A stretch of 64,000 nt of DNA from Paracoccus sp. SCSIO 75233. GTDB taxonomy: Bacteria > Pseudomonadota > Alphaproteobacteria > Rhodobacterales > Rhodobacteraceae. The stretch lies in contig NZ_CP115757.1 in assembly GCF_027912675.1 (NCBI RefSeq), positions 744,001 through 808,000 on the forward strand, given 5' to 3'. The position numbers were made by a program, and so were the translations under genes. The notes beneath the pieces were generated by a model, which was given only the letters and a program-made list of their open reading frames with translations, made no database searches and was not told the DNA's origin. Of this stretch, positions 46,992 through 56,144 are shown one piece after another. The stretch's first letter is position 1, and each line of letters begins with the position of its first letter.

Positions 46992-47680
46992 CCGATGATA
47001 CCCCCGTATCCGATCCGCGCGATGCCGTGACAGCCGGAGAATATGTGCTTGGCACGTTGCCGCTGGCGGAACGCGAGGCTTTCCGCCGCCGCATGCTGAA
47101 AGAACCCGCGCTGACCGCCGAGATCATCCGCTGGGAAACGCATTTCGATCCGCTCGCCGAAGAGGTCCGACCGGTGAGCCCGCCAGCACGCGTTTGGGAT
47201 AAGCTGGAAAAAACGCTGTTCGAGCCGTCGGAAACGTCTGGCGGCAACAACACGCTCTGGCGTTGGCTGGCGTTTGGTTCCCTGTGTACATCTGCTGTGC
47301 TGGCGGTGATGCTCTGGACAAGCGCGCCGGACCCTGGCGGCGATCCCGAACTCTGGGTGTCCGACATGGTTTCGGCCGACAGCACCGTCCGGCTGACGGC
47401 GCTTTACGATGACAGCGATGGCGAAATGCGCGTCTCCGTCGCGGGCGCACCACCGGCTGAGGGCAGGGATTTCGAATTATGGCTGATACAGGGCGACCGC
47501 GCGCCGATTTCTCTCGGTGTGATGCCGCATGAGGGTCAGGCCGCCATGTCGGTGCCGGAGGAACTTCGGGTGCTGGTGGCAAACGCCACGCTGGCGATAA
47601 CGGATGAGCCTGCAGGCGGCGCACCGGGCGGTGTCGCCACCGGTCCTGTCGTTGCCTTGGCGGAAATGCAGCGGATTTGA
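46988..47680 (+). CDS. RskA-like membrane anti-sigma factor
   Basis: 230 residues. A cytoplasmic zinc-less anti-sigma region (DAVTAGEYVLGTLPLAEREA) is followed by one membrane segment (about 84-103, LWRWLAFGSLCTSAVLAVML) and a periplasmic RskA domain with GRDFELWLIQGDRAPISLG. It would hold the ECF factor at the membrane until stress. The start overlaps the sigma stop (ATGA). Confidence 0.9.
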   Translation: MTDDTPVSDPRDAVTAGEYVLGTLPLAEREAFRRRMLKEPALTAEIIRWETHFDPLAEEVRPVSPPARVWDKLEKTLFEPSETSGGNNTLWRWLAFGSLCTSAVLAVMLWTSAPDPGGDPELWVSDMVSADSTVRLTALYDDSDGEMRVSVAGAPPAEGRDFELWLIQGDRAPISLGVMPHEGQAAMSVPEELRVLVANATLAITDEPAGGAPGGVATGPVVALAEMQRI

Positions 47681-47882
47681 GGATATTAGTTTATTTGGAG
47701 CAACACGCCGGTTAGCCCGTTGCGGTATAAATCTCGGAAAGAGGGATCTATTCCGACCGCTGTAGTGATTTGCAACACGCGTCAAAATAAGTGGTTATAT
47801 CAATCCTCTGAGGGTTGGTATTTGGAGTTGGAGTTCCCCTGATTTCGTGGACACCCATTGACTGAAGTCGAAAGATGTTCAC

Positions 47883-48194
47883 ATGCCACGAACGAAGGAC
47901 CCTTACCCGGCGGCTTTCCGGGAAGAGATTGCTGAGCTGCATCGAACTGGCCGGAGCGCCGAAGACCTCGCGCGGGAATTCGAACCCTGCGTCGCGACGA
48001 TCCATGCCTGCATCAGGCAGGCGGAGCGGGACGACGGCAAGCGAGCCGACATCCTGAGCAGCGAGGAACGTGATGAACTGCGTCGTCTTCGCCGTGAGAA
48101 CAAGCAGCCACGACAGGAGAGAGACATCCTTGCAAAAGCCGCGGCCTGGTTTGCTCAGAACGACGCGACGCTGTCGATGTCTTCGAATTCATGA
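47883..48194 (+). CDS. IS3-family transposase OrfA
   Basis: 103 residues. It starts MPRTKDPYPAAFREEIAELH, a helix-turn-helix, and has a leucine-zipper-like RRLRRENKQPRQERDILAKA near the C-terminus. It ends in an ATGA overlap with OrfB, where IS3 elements use frameshifting to make the fused transposase. OrfA itself appears intact but its partner is broken. Confidence 0.9.
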   Translation: MPRTKDPYPAAFREEIAELHRTGRSAEDLAREFEPCVATIHACIRQAERDDGKRADILSSEERDELRRLRRENKQPRQERDILAKAAAWFAQNDATLSMSSNS

Positions 48195-48581
48195 CCGCGA
48201 ACCAGGCCGACTATCCCATCGAGATCATCGCGCAGCATGGGCGTGTCGCGCAGCGGCTTCCATGCGTGTCAAGCAGGAGAGCCGTCAGCGCGGGACATCG
48301 CAGACCGGGAACTGACGGAGCTGATCCGCCAGATCCATGCAGCCTCAAGGGACAGCTACGGTGCACCGCGCATCCACGCTGAACTGGCTGATAGCGGCAC
48401 CCATGTCGGCCGCGAGCGCGTGGAGCGGTTGATGAAAGCTGTAGGGCTGGCCGGCGTAGCCGTCGCCGAAGTGCTCGCACGACGAGCCGCGATGAGCTTG
48501 TGCGTCCTTCCGCTGACCTCGTGGACCGCAACTTTTATGCGGACACGCCGAATGCGCTTTGGGTTGCCGACATCACTCTGA
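48191..48581 (+). pseudogene. IS3-family OrfB, N-terminal half, frameshifted
   Basis: The frame begins MTANQADYPIEIIAQHG, shifts near 48236 to continue GVSRSGFHACQAGEPSARD and RQIHAASRDSYGAPRIHAEL, then shifts again near 48465 before DRNFYADTPNALWVADIT, where the sequence leaves the family. The first catalytic aspartate (ADIT) is the last family residue before the IS110-type element. Confidence 0.85.
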
Positions 48582-48641
48582 GTAATTGATCGTCCGTGCT
48601 CTCCGGCAGACCCTGTTGGTCGTCGTTGAAAGGAGAACAAG

Positions 48642-49586
48642 TTGGAAAGATATTATGTTGGCCTTGATGTCCCGAAAGATGAGACCGCGATCTGTGTCAA
48701 GTCCGGCGATGGTAAGGTCCTGCTGGCGCGGAAGATGCCAACGGACCCCGATGCAATTGCCGGTGCCCTGTCCTGTGGTGGCTGGAACTTTGGCGCAGTT
48801 GTCATGGAAACCGGGCGGATGGCCAATTGGCTCTATCATAAACTCATGAGGCGTGCGCCGCCCGTTGTCTGCGTCGACGCGCTTCATGCCTATGCCGTGC
48901 TGAGCCAGATGCACAACAAGACGGACGCGAATGACGCAGCCATGCTTGCCGAGTTGGCCAGGACGGGCTTTTATCGAAAAGTGACCGTGAAGAGCCCTCT
49001 GGCGCAGCGCCGCCGCGCCCTGCTGCGCGCAAGAGAGACGGCGATCAAGATGCGTATGAACACCGAGAACACGATCCGCGGGCTGCTGGCCAGCTTCGGT
49101 GTGCGCCTGCCTCGCCACCTGCGCACCGAGGTGTTTCACCAAGCGGCCGAATTGTCGAAGGCGATGTTGCGACATGCGCGGGAGGACCAGGTCTGCCAGC
49201 GCTTAATGACCATTCCAGGCGTGGGCGCAGTGAGCGCCGTGACCTTTGTTGCGACCGTTGATGACCCGCAGCGATTTCGGCGATCAAGATCGGTCGGCGC
49301 CTATGCCGGCCTGACATCCCGGCGATACCAATCGGGCGACATGGACTACGGCGGGCGCATCTCGGGCAGAGGGGACCGAATGCTGCGACCGGTGCTTTAT
49401 GAGGCGGCGAACAGCCTCTTATGCGGCATGAAGGCTGAGGCAGGGCAAGGCATGAAAGAATGGGCGACGGTCTTAAAACAGCGGACGAGCCACAAGAAGG
49501 CTGTCGTTGCCCTAGCCCTAAAACTGGCCGTGATCATGCATGCGATCTGGAGGAACGGTACGACATTCCAAAGCACGGAGGCGTGA
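48642..49586 (+). CDS. IS110-family DEDD transposase
   Basis: 314 residues from a TTG with AAAGGAG upstream. The RuvC-like N-terminal domain has YYVGLDVPKDETAIC, VVMETGRMANWLYHKL and DALHAYAVLSQMHNKTDAND; the C-terminal transposase-20 domain has LMTIPGVGAVSAVTFVATVD and VGAYAGLTSRRYQSG with the catalytic serine region. It appears complete. IS110 enzymes work with a bridge RNA from a non-coding end. Confidence 0.93.
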   Translation: MERYYVGLDVPKDETAICVKSGDGKVLLARKMPTDPDAIAGALSCGGWNFGAVVMETGRMANWLYHKLMRRAPPVVCVDALHAYAVLSQMHNKTDANDAAMLAELARTGFYRKVTVKSPLAQRRRALLRARETAIKMRMNTENTIRGLLASFGVRLPRHLRTEVFHQAAELSKAMLRHAREDQVCQRLMTIPGVGAVSAVTFVATVDDPQRFRRSRSVGAYAGLTSRRYQSGDMDYGGRISGRGDRMLRPVLYEAANSLLCGMKAEAGQGMKEWATVLKQRTSHKKAVVALALKLAVIMHAIWRNGTTFQSTEA

Positions 49587-49706
49587 CATGAAACGCTGCC
49601 GCTGAACCCTCACCAGTTGCCGTGTCGACCACAGCGGCAGGACGCTGACCAAGCCCGAGATATCTACCTGCGAGCCTCCAAACATCGCGAATATCACCTG
49701 CCGGAG
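49587..49706 (+). other. IS110-type right end: candidate bridge-RNA region
   Basis: This 120-base stretch between the transposase stop and the right inverted repeat has no gene. GCCGCTG near 49600 and CAGCGGC near 49635 can pair. Bridge RNAs of IS110-family elements come from a non-coding end, and in IS1111-like members from the right end. The assignment rests on position only. Confidence 0.4.
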
Positions 49707-49820
49707 GCCAGAGCCTTGGATGCCGAGATGAAGCGCCAAACATGGATGACTTAGAAAAGAACCTTGCAGGCGGTCGACCAGAGCACCAAACTACAGCGAG
49801 CGCGGATCATCAATTAAAGA

Positions 49821-50275
49821 ACTTATGTCTGGACCCGCGAGGGCTGGGTTTATCTGGCGGTCCTCATCGATCTTTTTTCACGGCGCGTCATTGGCTGGGC
49901 CATCAGCAACCGCATGAAGCAGTATCTGGCAATCCGCGCGCTGAATATGGCCGTTGCCCTGCGCCCCCGGCTTCGGGCTGGATTCACCACACGGATCGCG
50001 GGTCACAATACTGTGCCCGTGAATACCAGAAGATACTTCGCAGCCACGGGTTCCGCGTATCGATGAGCGGCAAGGGCAATTGCTATGATAACTCGGCCGT
50101 CGAGCGCGTCTTCAAGTCCCTGAAGGTAGGATTGGTCTGGAGGCGCGACTGGTGCACCCGGCGTGATGCCGAGATCGCCCTCTTCGAATACATCAACGGC
50201 TTCTATAACCCACGCAGAAAACACTCAGCCCTTGGCTGGAAATCACCCGTCGCCTTCGAACAGAGGGCCGCTTAA
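49821..50275 (+). pseudogene. IS3-family OrfB, C-terminal half from another subgroup, frameshifted
   Basis: The first frame reads TYVWTREGWVYLAVLIDLFS and RRVIGWAISNRMKQYLAIRA; after a shift near 49965 it continues GWIHHTDRGSQYCAREYQKI, GKGNCYDNSAVERVFKSLK and NPRRKHSALGWKSPVAFEQ. The DDE core is nearly whole but the N-terminus is missing and the usual catalytic E lies after a frameshift. It is not the continuation of the OrfB at 48191. Confidence 0.85.
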
Positions 50276-50366
50276 CATGAGCACCTGACCGGAACAAAAC
50301 CGGTGCAGGTCCACTGCAGCGGCTCATCGGCTTACAAGAAATCATACATGTTGTCACACTCATACT

Positions 50367-51332
50367 TCATTCGCCGTGCGCACCTACGCCTGAAAACATA
50401 GAGGCGCCCTTTATATCGAGTGCCAAATCGAATTCCGCCTTAAGGATCGTGCCACTGTCGGATTCCGTGATATAGAGTGTCCGGCCATCCGCGCCGCCGA
50501 AGGCACAGTTTGTGGTGCCCAATCCGCTCGGTGAACGAACCACAGCAATTGGCCGACCGAGTGCATCATGCACCCAGACGAGCCCCATCCCCGTCTGGCA
50601 GACGACAACACCGTTCGCTGCTGTCAGCGCCAGACCGTCGGGCCCGGCCCGACCGCCGGAAAACTGTAGGAACAGCCCGGCCTTGTTGACCCTCCCACTC
50701 GGCGAAATTGGCAGCCGCCAGACGGCATTCGCGCGGGTCACGGCCAGAAAAAGAACATGTTCGTTCACGTCGAGGACCAGTCCGTTGGGGCTGGGCACCT
50801 TGTCGATCAGACAAGTCAGAGCGCCGGTTTCAGGCTGCCAGCGGAAGACGCGGCCGGTCGGGTCCTGCAATCCGGTCTGGCCCTGGTCGGTAAAGTAAAG
50901 CGACCCATCCGCGCCGAAATGCAGGTCGTTGCAACCTTTGAAGCCCTCGGTATCGCAGTCGCGCAGCGCGGGGGTCACCGCGCCGGTCTCCGGATCAAGC
51001 TGCATGATGCCGTTCTGAAAATCAGCGATGAAGACCCGGCCATCGGCATGGATCTTCAGCCCGTTCGGCTGGCCGTCATATTCGGCGATCTGCGTGACAT
51101 TGCCCGCAGGATCGGCCCGGAAGATGCGGCCGAACGGAATGTCGACGAACCACAGGTTGCCCTGACGATCGAATGACGGACCTTCGATGAAGCTGTCGAC
51201 GGTCGCCCCGCGCCTGTTGCGTTCTGCCCAATAGGACGGCACGCCGGGCCGACGCAGTTCGGGCGGCAGTTCGGTGAAAACCTCGGCATCAATAACCACC
51301 GGATCGGGGAAAGGATATGTCATGGTTGTCAT
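50367..51332 (-). CDS. SMP-30/gluconolactonase-family lactonase
   Basis: 321 residues forming a six-bladed propeller. Metal-site regions are SFIEGPSFDRQGNLWFVDIP (glutamate), GCNDLHFGADGSLYFTDQG (asparagine) and GRAGPDGLALTAANG (aspartate). Family members hydrolyse sugar or hydroxyacid lactones. The start overlaps the TRAP large-permease stop (ATGA). It is the last gene of the long minus-strand operon; a nine-residue-later ATG at 51323 is also possible. Confidence 0.88.
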   Translation of the reverse strand: MTTMTYPFPDPVVIDAEVFTELPPELRRPGVPSYWAERNRRGATVDSFIEGPSFDRQGNLWFVDIPFGRIFRADPAGNVTQIAEYDGQPNGLKIHADGRVFIADFQNGIMQLDPETGAVTPALRDCDTEGFKGCNDLHFGADGSLYFTDQGQTGLQDPTGRVFRWQPETGALTCLIDKVPSPNGLVLDVNEHVLFLAVTRANAVWRLPISPSGRVNKAGLFLQFSGGRAGPDGLALTAANGVVVCQTGMGLVWVHDALGRPIAVVRSPSGLGTTNCAFGGADGRTLYITESDSGTILKAEFDLALDIKGASMFSGVGAHGE

Positions 51333-52621
51333 CCTATCGTCAGCGAGGGCAGGAACAACGCGATCTGCGGGAAGGCGATCAGCAGCAGCATGAACAGGAC
51401 GATGATCCCGAAGAAGGGCAAGGTGCCCATGATCACATCCTCGACCTTCACCTCGTCGGAGGAGCTGGCGACGACGAACAGGATCACCCCAAGCGGCGGC
51501 GTCAGCTGACCCAGCTCGACCAGGATAACGACGAAAACGCCGAACCAGATCGGATCTACACCAAATGCCAGCAGCGCCGGGAAGATCACCGGAACAATGA
51601 TAGCAATCATACCCAGGCCTTCCATGAAGCAGCCGAGGATCGCGAAGATCACCATGATAATCAGCAGGAATGCCAGGCGCGATACATTTGCTCCTTCAAG
51701 AAACGACACAAGCTGTTCACCCATACCAGACAGCGCCGTTGCATAGGCAAAGATCATCGATGTGAAGACGATGAACAGGATATTGCCGCTCATCGTGACC
51801 GTGCGCGCCATGGCCTCCGTCAGCAGCCGCAGGCTGAGGCAGCGATAGATGCCGGTGATAAGGATCGCGCCGACAACGCCGACGGCGCCAGCCTCGGTCG
51901 GGGTCGCGTAGCCGCCATAGATGCTGCCCAGCACGATGATGATCAGAAGCAGGAAGGGCACGATATCCAGCAACGCGCGGCCGAGATCTGCCGGGGTGGC
52001 CTTGGTGTCTGATCGCGGCGCGAGATCGGGGTTGATCAGCGCGCGAATGACAATGAAGCCCATATAAAGCAACGCCAGAACGATGCCGGGGATCAGCCCT
52101 GCCGCGAACAGACGCGCGATCGAGGTTTCGGTGAAGGTCGCATAGATAATCATCGTGATCGAGGGCGGGATCAGGATCCCCAGCGTGCCACCTGCCGCCA
52201 GCGAACCCGCGACCAGCCGCTTGTTGTAGCCGCGCGCGGAAAGCTCCGGCAGAGCCACGGTCGACATGGCGGCGGCGGTCGGTGCAGACCCGCCCGAGAT
52301 CGCCGCGAAGATGCCGCTGCCCGCGATATTGGTGTGTAAGAGCCCGCCCGGCAGTCGCCGCATGAACGGCGCCACACCATTGTAAAGCCGGGTGCTGAGC
52401 CCCGACCCAAGAAGGATTTCCGCCATCAGAACAAACAGAGGTATCGCCGCAAGCGTAAAGCTGTTGGCCGACCCCCAGCTGACGATGCCGATGGCTTTCC
52501 AACCGGCGAACCCCTTGAGCAACCAGATATAGAGCAGCCCGGCGCCGGCGACGGCGAATTGCACCCACATGCCGCCAATGATCAGCCCGATCAAAAGACC
52601 GAATGCAAGAATACCTTCCAT
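51329..52621 (-). CDS. dctM: TRAP transporter large permease
   Basis: 430 residues, about twelve helices: GSGIFAAISGGSAPTAAAMS, GGTLGILIPPSITMIIYATF and GQLTPPLGVILFVVAS are DctM markers. The ATG at 52621 overlaps the small-permease stop (TGATG). It translocates the ligand caught by the DctP-type protein at 53144-54118. Confidence 0.92.
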   Translation of the reverse strand: MEGILAFGLLIGLIIGGMWVQFAVAGAGLLYIWLLKGFAGWKAIGIVSWGSANSFTLAAIPLFVLMAEILLGSGLSTRLYNGVAPFMRRLPGGLLHTNIAGSGIFAAISGGSAPTAAAMSTVALPELSARGYNKRLVAGSLAAGGTLGILIPPSITMIIYATFTETSIARLFAAGLIPGIVLALLYMGFIVIRALINPDLAPRSDTKATPADLGRALLDIVPFLLLIIIVLGSIYGGYATPTEAGAVGVVGAILITGIYRCLSLRLLTEAMARTVTMSGNILFIVFTSMIFAYATALSGMGEQLVSFLEGANVSRLAFLLIIMVIFAILGCFMEGLGMIAIIVPVIFPALLAFGVDPIWFGVFVVILVELGQLTPPLGVILFVVASSSDEVKVEDVIMGTLPFFGIIVLFMLLLIAFPQIALFLPSLTIG

Positions 52622-53142
52622 CACGCAGCTCCCTTCGGTTTGCGAACGGCCAGCAGCAGTTTCTCGACGAGGAATATCGCGATCATCGCAAAGCCCGTCG
52701 GCATCAGCAGCTGCGGGATCCACAGCGGCGTGCGCAGCACCGTGGGCGCGAACTTCCCACGCTCCAGCGAACTCATTGCGACATCTGCGGTCTTCCAGAC
52801 GAAGATAATGCAGATGAACAGTGCAATCGCGGCAAAGGCGATGTGAAGCTTGGCTCTTGTACTGGCGGGCAAGGCATCAAAGAGAAAATCGACCTGGAAC
52901 AGAGCGCCCGCACGCAGGGCGAGGGCGGCGCCGAAGAAGGTCAGCATGACGACGAAATAGCCCGTTAGTTCCTCGGCAAAGCCAAGCGAGTAATTCACCG
53001 CGCCGCGCAGAAATGCCTCGCCGCAGACCAGCATGACCAGCGCCACCAGAACCAGCCCGGTTGCGATTTGCACCAGCCGGGCTATCAGGTCGAAGATGGG
53101 ACCGGCTGATACCGGTCCTCTGCTTTCACTATGCGCGCTCAT
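52621..53142 (-). CDS. dctQ: TRAP transporter small permease
   Basis: 173 residues with four hydrophobic segments and the DctQ region VNYSLGFAEELTGYFVVMLT. I chose the ATG at 53142, one base after the binding-protein stop, over the in-frame start at 53169 that lies inside that gene. It links binding protein and DctM. Confidence 0.85.
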   Translation of the reverse strand: MSAHSESRGPVSAGPIFDLIARLVQIATGLVLVALVMLVCGEAFLRGAVNYSLGFAEELTGYFVVMLTFFGAALALRAGALFQVDFLFDALPASTRAKLHIAFAAIALFICIIFVWKTADVAMSSLERGKFAPTVLRTPLWIPQLLMPTGFAMIAIFLVEKLLLAVRKPKGAA

Positions 53143-53143
53143 C

Positions 53144-54118
53144 TCACTTGCCGATCGCTTCGCGCACAAGCGACAGGGCCTCTACATACTCCGGGCCGTT
53201 GTCATTCGCCCAGGCTTCCCAGAACGGCGCCAGCTTTTCGCGCGCGACAGCGGCATCACCATCCGCGGCTTCGGTGATTTTCATCCCCGCTTCGGCCTGC
53301 GCGGTTTTCTGGGTTTCTTCATCGGTCAGGAATTCCGCCGTGATCGACTGACCTTCCTCGGCAACGATATTGCGCAGGACGTCCTGATTTTCCGGGCTGA
53401 GCGCGTCGAAGACATCGGTATTCGCGATGATCACCGAATTGCCGTAATTCACCGCGAAGCGATAGTTATAGGGCAAAAACTCGTGCCAGTTCTTGGCCCC
53501 GCCCGCACTTGCCGTCAGCACCCCGTCAATGACGCCGCGCTCCAGCGAGGTGGGTACCTCGCTGCCCGACAGCGTGATAGGCGCACCGCTGAACTCCTCG
53601 ACAAAGCGGCCCTGTTCGGGGGAGGTCACGCGTATTTTGTGGCCGGACAGATCATCAAGACTGCTCATTTCAAAGGTGGTGAACAGCACCTGCTGTGGAT
53701 AGCGATAGCCGCCCAGCAGGGTGACGTTCTGTTCGGCAAAGGCCTCTGTCAGGATCGGCTCCATCGCGGCATAGGCCTTGTTCCATTCCTCGTCATTCTC
53801 GATCAGCATCGGCAGGTTCAGCACCCGCGCGATGGGCACATTGCCCGAGAAGAAAAAGTCGGCGGCGAAATCGACGATCCCGTCGCCCGTGGCCTGAGTG
53901 ATATCCTCGGACGAGATCTGCAGCGTCTTGCCCAGATGGATGGTGATCGTCAGATCACCGCCAGTTTCCTCGGCGACACGCTCGGCGATGCGGTTCATGC
54001 CCTTGACGGCGGCGGTGGTCGAGACCGCCGAATAGGTATAGCCGGTCCAGTCATCGGCCTGCGCCGTGACGACCGTCGCGGCAAGAGTAGCGATTGCTGT
54101 CATCGTAAACAACTTCAT
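53144..54118 (-). CDS. dctP: TRAP transporter substrate-binding protein
   Basis: 324 residues with a signal peptide (ending VVTAQADD) and the DctP fold: LGKTLQISSEDITQATGDG, LSGHKIRVTSPEQGRFVEEF and SLERGVIDGVLTASAGGAKN. The arginine in KIRV is the usual carboxylate contact, so an organic acid is likely. It follows a TctC gene within the same operon. Confidence 0.9.
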   Translation of the reverse strand: MKLFTMTAIATLAATVVTAQADDWTGYTYSAVSTTAAVKGMNRIAERVAEETGGDLTITIHLGKTLQISSEDITQATGDGIVDFAADFFFSGNVPIARVLNLPMLIENDEEWNKAYAAMEPILTEAFAEQNVTLLGGYRYPQQVLFTTFEMSSLDDLSGHKIRVTSPEQGRFVEEFSGAPITLSGSEVPTSLERGVIDGVLTASAGGAKNWHEFLPYNYRFAVNYGNSVIIANTDVFDALSPENQDVLRNIVAEEGQSITAEFLTDEETQKTAQAEAGMKITEAADGDAAVAREKLAPFWEAWANDNGPEYVEALSLVREAIGK

Positions 54119-54157
54119 GTGTCTTCCCTCCGATTGATTGAATAGGGTCAGCCCGGC

Positions 54158-55102
54158 CTATTGCCAGGGCGTCGGTTCCCAGATGGATTTCGCGATGGCG
54201 GATTGTTCGGCGGCGAGTTTTGCAAAATCATCGCCGGTCACGAAGGCCATCGGGTTGCCCTGCTCGGCCATCATGGCCTGAAACTCGGGGTTGTCGTTGA
54301 CGGCGCTCAGCGCCTGGCGAAGCTGGTCGGCGAGTGCGGGATCCATCCCTGCCGGCCCGACGATGCCGCGCAACGATGACATCTCAACGTCATATCCCAG
54401 TTCCTTTGCAGTCGGCACATCAGGCGCGAAGCTGGATCGTTCATCAGCAAGCACCGCGAGCACTTTGATGTCGTCCCCGAAAGAGGTGGTCTGGCTGAGC
54501 GCCATGGTGCCCGCCGCGACATGGCCGCCCATCAGCGCGGTCCGTGCCAGCGCCGCGCCCTTGAACGGGACCAGCGTGAATTCGGCACCAGCTGCCTGTT
54601 CGATCATGATCGCTGCGAAATGGTCGTTGCCGCCCAGCGAGGACAACCCGACCGTGATCGCGCCAGGCTCGGCCTCGGCTGCGGTCAGGAAATCGTCCAG
54701 CGTGGTGAATTCGGAATCGGCACCGACAACGATGGTGTTGGGATCGTCTACGAAATTTGCCAGATAGGTAAAGCTGCCCTCATCATAATCGGCATTACGG
54801 TCATAGGTCAGCGCCAGCGCCGCCGGCAGATTGAAGGTGCCCAGCGTATAGCCATCGGGATCCGCTGTGGCGACTTCGGTAAAGCCGATCTGGCCGCCTG
54901 CGCCTGGCACGTTCTTGACCACGACCGCGGCGCCGTCGCCAAGCGCACCCTCCAGGAACTGCCCGACCGTCCGGGCCAGCACATCGGTGCCGCCGCCCGC
55001 CGCATAACCGACGACAATCTCAATGGGTTTTTCGGGGAACTCCGCCAGCGCCGGTGTCGCCGCGAGCGTGACGGCCAGGGCCGTGATGACGTTCCATGTC
55101 AT
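54158..55102 (-). CDS. tctC: TctC-family solute-binding protein (second copy)
   Basis: 314 residues with a signal peptide (ending TPALAEF) and the TctC signature FPEKPIEIVVGYAAGGGTD, then ALMGGHVAAGTMALSQ. It closely resembles the protein at 58188-59141 along its length, so the two are duplicates in one operon. No second TctA/TctB pair is present; it may share the one downstream of the first copy or bind another ligand. Its start overlaps the amidohydrolase stop. Confidence 0.88.
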   Translation of the reverse strand: MTWNVITALAVTLAATPALAEFPEKPIEIVVGYAAGGGTDVLARTVGQFLEGALGDGAAVVVKNVPGAGGQIGFTEVATADPDGYTLGTFNLPAALALTYDRNADYDEGSFTYLANFVDDPNTIVVGADSEFTTLDDFLTAAEAEPGAITVGLSSLGGNDHFAAIMIEQAAGAEFTLVPFKGAALARTALMGGHVAAGTMALSQTTSFGDDIKVLAVLADERSSFAPDVPTAKELGYDVEMSSLRGIVGPAGMDPALADQLRQALSAVNDNPEFQAMMAEQGNPMAFVTGDDFAKLAAEQSAIAKSIWEPTPWQ

Positions 55103-56142
55103 GATAGTGTCCTCCTGTTATCAGTGGAAAAAAGTGCTGCGTCGATGCCGTAACAGCACGCGGCACTGTGCCAGAAAAGCGCGTTGCGTTCGTCGCAGCC
55201 GAGGGGTTCGGCCAGGCGCTTGAAGGCGTTCCAGAGCGTGCGATAGCCGAATTGTCCCTTGTCCACGGGAAAGTTGCTTTCGAACATGGCACGCTCTGGC
55301 GTGAAGAGGTCGAGGCAGGTGTCGACATGCGCGCGCCAATCCGCCACGAGGTCCTGCGAAGAGGGTGGGGCCGGGAGCGCGGCATAGTCGTAACCGATGA
55401 CCGACAGACCGAAGCCGCCGATCTTGATCCGGGTGTTGGGAAGCGCGGCAACTCGCGCCAGTCCGTCGCGCCAGCTCCTGAAGCTGTCAGGGTCGTCCCG
55501 CCGGAACGGTCCGACGCCAAGCGGGCCTCCGCAATGATCGACGACAATGGTCAGATCGGGCACGGCGAGCGCGAGGGTCTGAACCTCGTCCAGTTGCGTC
55601 TGATAGGCCCAGACGTCTAGCACCAACCCCGACTCGGCCACCGCTGCGGCGCCTGCGTGAAACGCATCGCTGCGCAGAAGGCCGTCCGGTGCGGGCCGCG
55701 GGTTCGAGCGGACGGCAGGGTCGGGATGATAGGCCGTGGTGTTGCGAATTCCGCGAAGTTTGCCGCGCCCGGCCGCGACCAGCTCCTCTAACACTGGGCG
55801 CACCGCGTCGCCAAGCTGCAGATCGGCAAAGCCGACGATCCCGACGGGATGCGCGGGCCGGTTCGCTGACCAGTCGAGGATCGTCTCGACCTCTCCCAGC
55901 GGTTGGAACTCGACCGGCCCGTCGCTGCGGTATCCCGTCCGGCACTGCACATAGATGCTGGCGCGGATGTCGTGTCCGTCCTGCGCATCCTGCTGAAAAT
56001 CATTGGCAATATAGCGCCCCTCGGGGCGGTCCCACAGGTGATGATGCGCGTCGAGGATGGGTTGGTCTGGCGCGAGAACCTCTTCCCGCGCCAGAGCGAG
56101 CCAGTCTTCCCGTACCGCGTGATGTGGGGTGGAAAGGACCAT
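55099..56142 (-). CDS. Amidohydrolase-family lactonase (COG3618 type)
   Basis: 347 residues. PILDAHHHLWDRPEGRYIA holds the HxH metal motif (about 29-37); VDHCGGPLGVGPF and MFESNFPVDKGQFGYRTLWN follow, typical of the family that includes L-fuconolactonase and 2-pyrone-4,6-dicarboxylate lactonase. A second unrelated lactonase (SMP-30) is in the same operon, suggesting a lactone-containing substrate. The exact reaction is unknown. The stop overlaps the second tctC start (ATGA). Confidence 0.87.
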   Translation of the reverse strand: MVLSTPHHAVREDWLALAREEVLAPDQPILDAHHHLWDRPEGRYIANDFQQDAQDGHDIRASIYVQCRTGYRSDGPVEFQPLGEVETILDWSANRPAHPVGIVGFADLQLGDAVRPVLEELVAAGRGKLRGIRNTTAYHPDPAVRSNPRPAPDGLLRSDAFHAGAAAVAESGLVLDVWAYQTQLDEVQTLALAVPDLTIVVDHCGGPLGVGPFRRDDPDSFRSWRDGLARVAALPNTRIKIGGFGLSVIGYDYAALPAPPSSQDLVADWRAHVDTCLDLFTPERAMFESNFPVDKGQFGYRTLWNAFKRLAEPLGCDERNALFWHSAACCYGIDAALFSTDNRRTLS

Positions 56143-56144
56143 GC

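Larger units (their letters stand above)
48582..49720 (+). mobile_element. IS110-family element, IS1111-like
   Basis: A DEDD transposase gene has a short left flank (about 60 bases) and a longer right flank (about 130 bases). CTCCGGCAG at 48601-48609 is mirrored by CTGCCGGAG at 49698-49706. Subterminal inverted repeats and a long right non-coding end are features of the IS1111 subgroup. The outer ends are approximate because IS110 elements lack terminal repeats. Confidence 0.65.
47839..50310 (+). mobile_element. Composite of broken IS3-family DNA around an IS110/IS1111 element
   Basis: The left part starts near a typical IS3 end (TTCGTGGACACCCATTGAC) and carries OrfA and a damaged OrfB N-terminus up to about 48581. 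The IS110-type element follows. The right part (49821-50275) is the C-terminal half of an OrfB from a different IS3 subgroup, followed by CGGAACAAAACCGGTGCAGG as its probable right end. The two IS3 pieces do not read as halves of one protein. No target duplication was identified. Confidence 0.7.
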
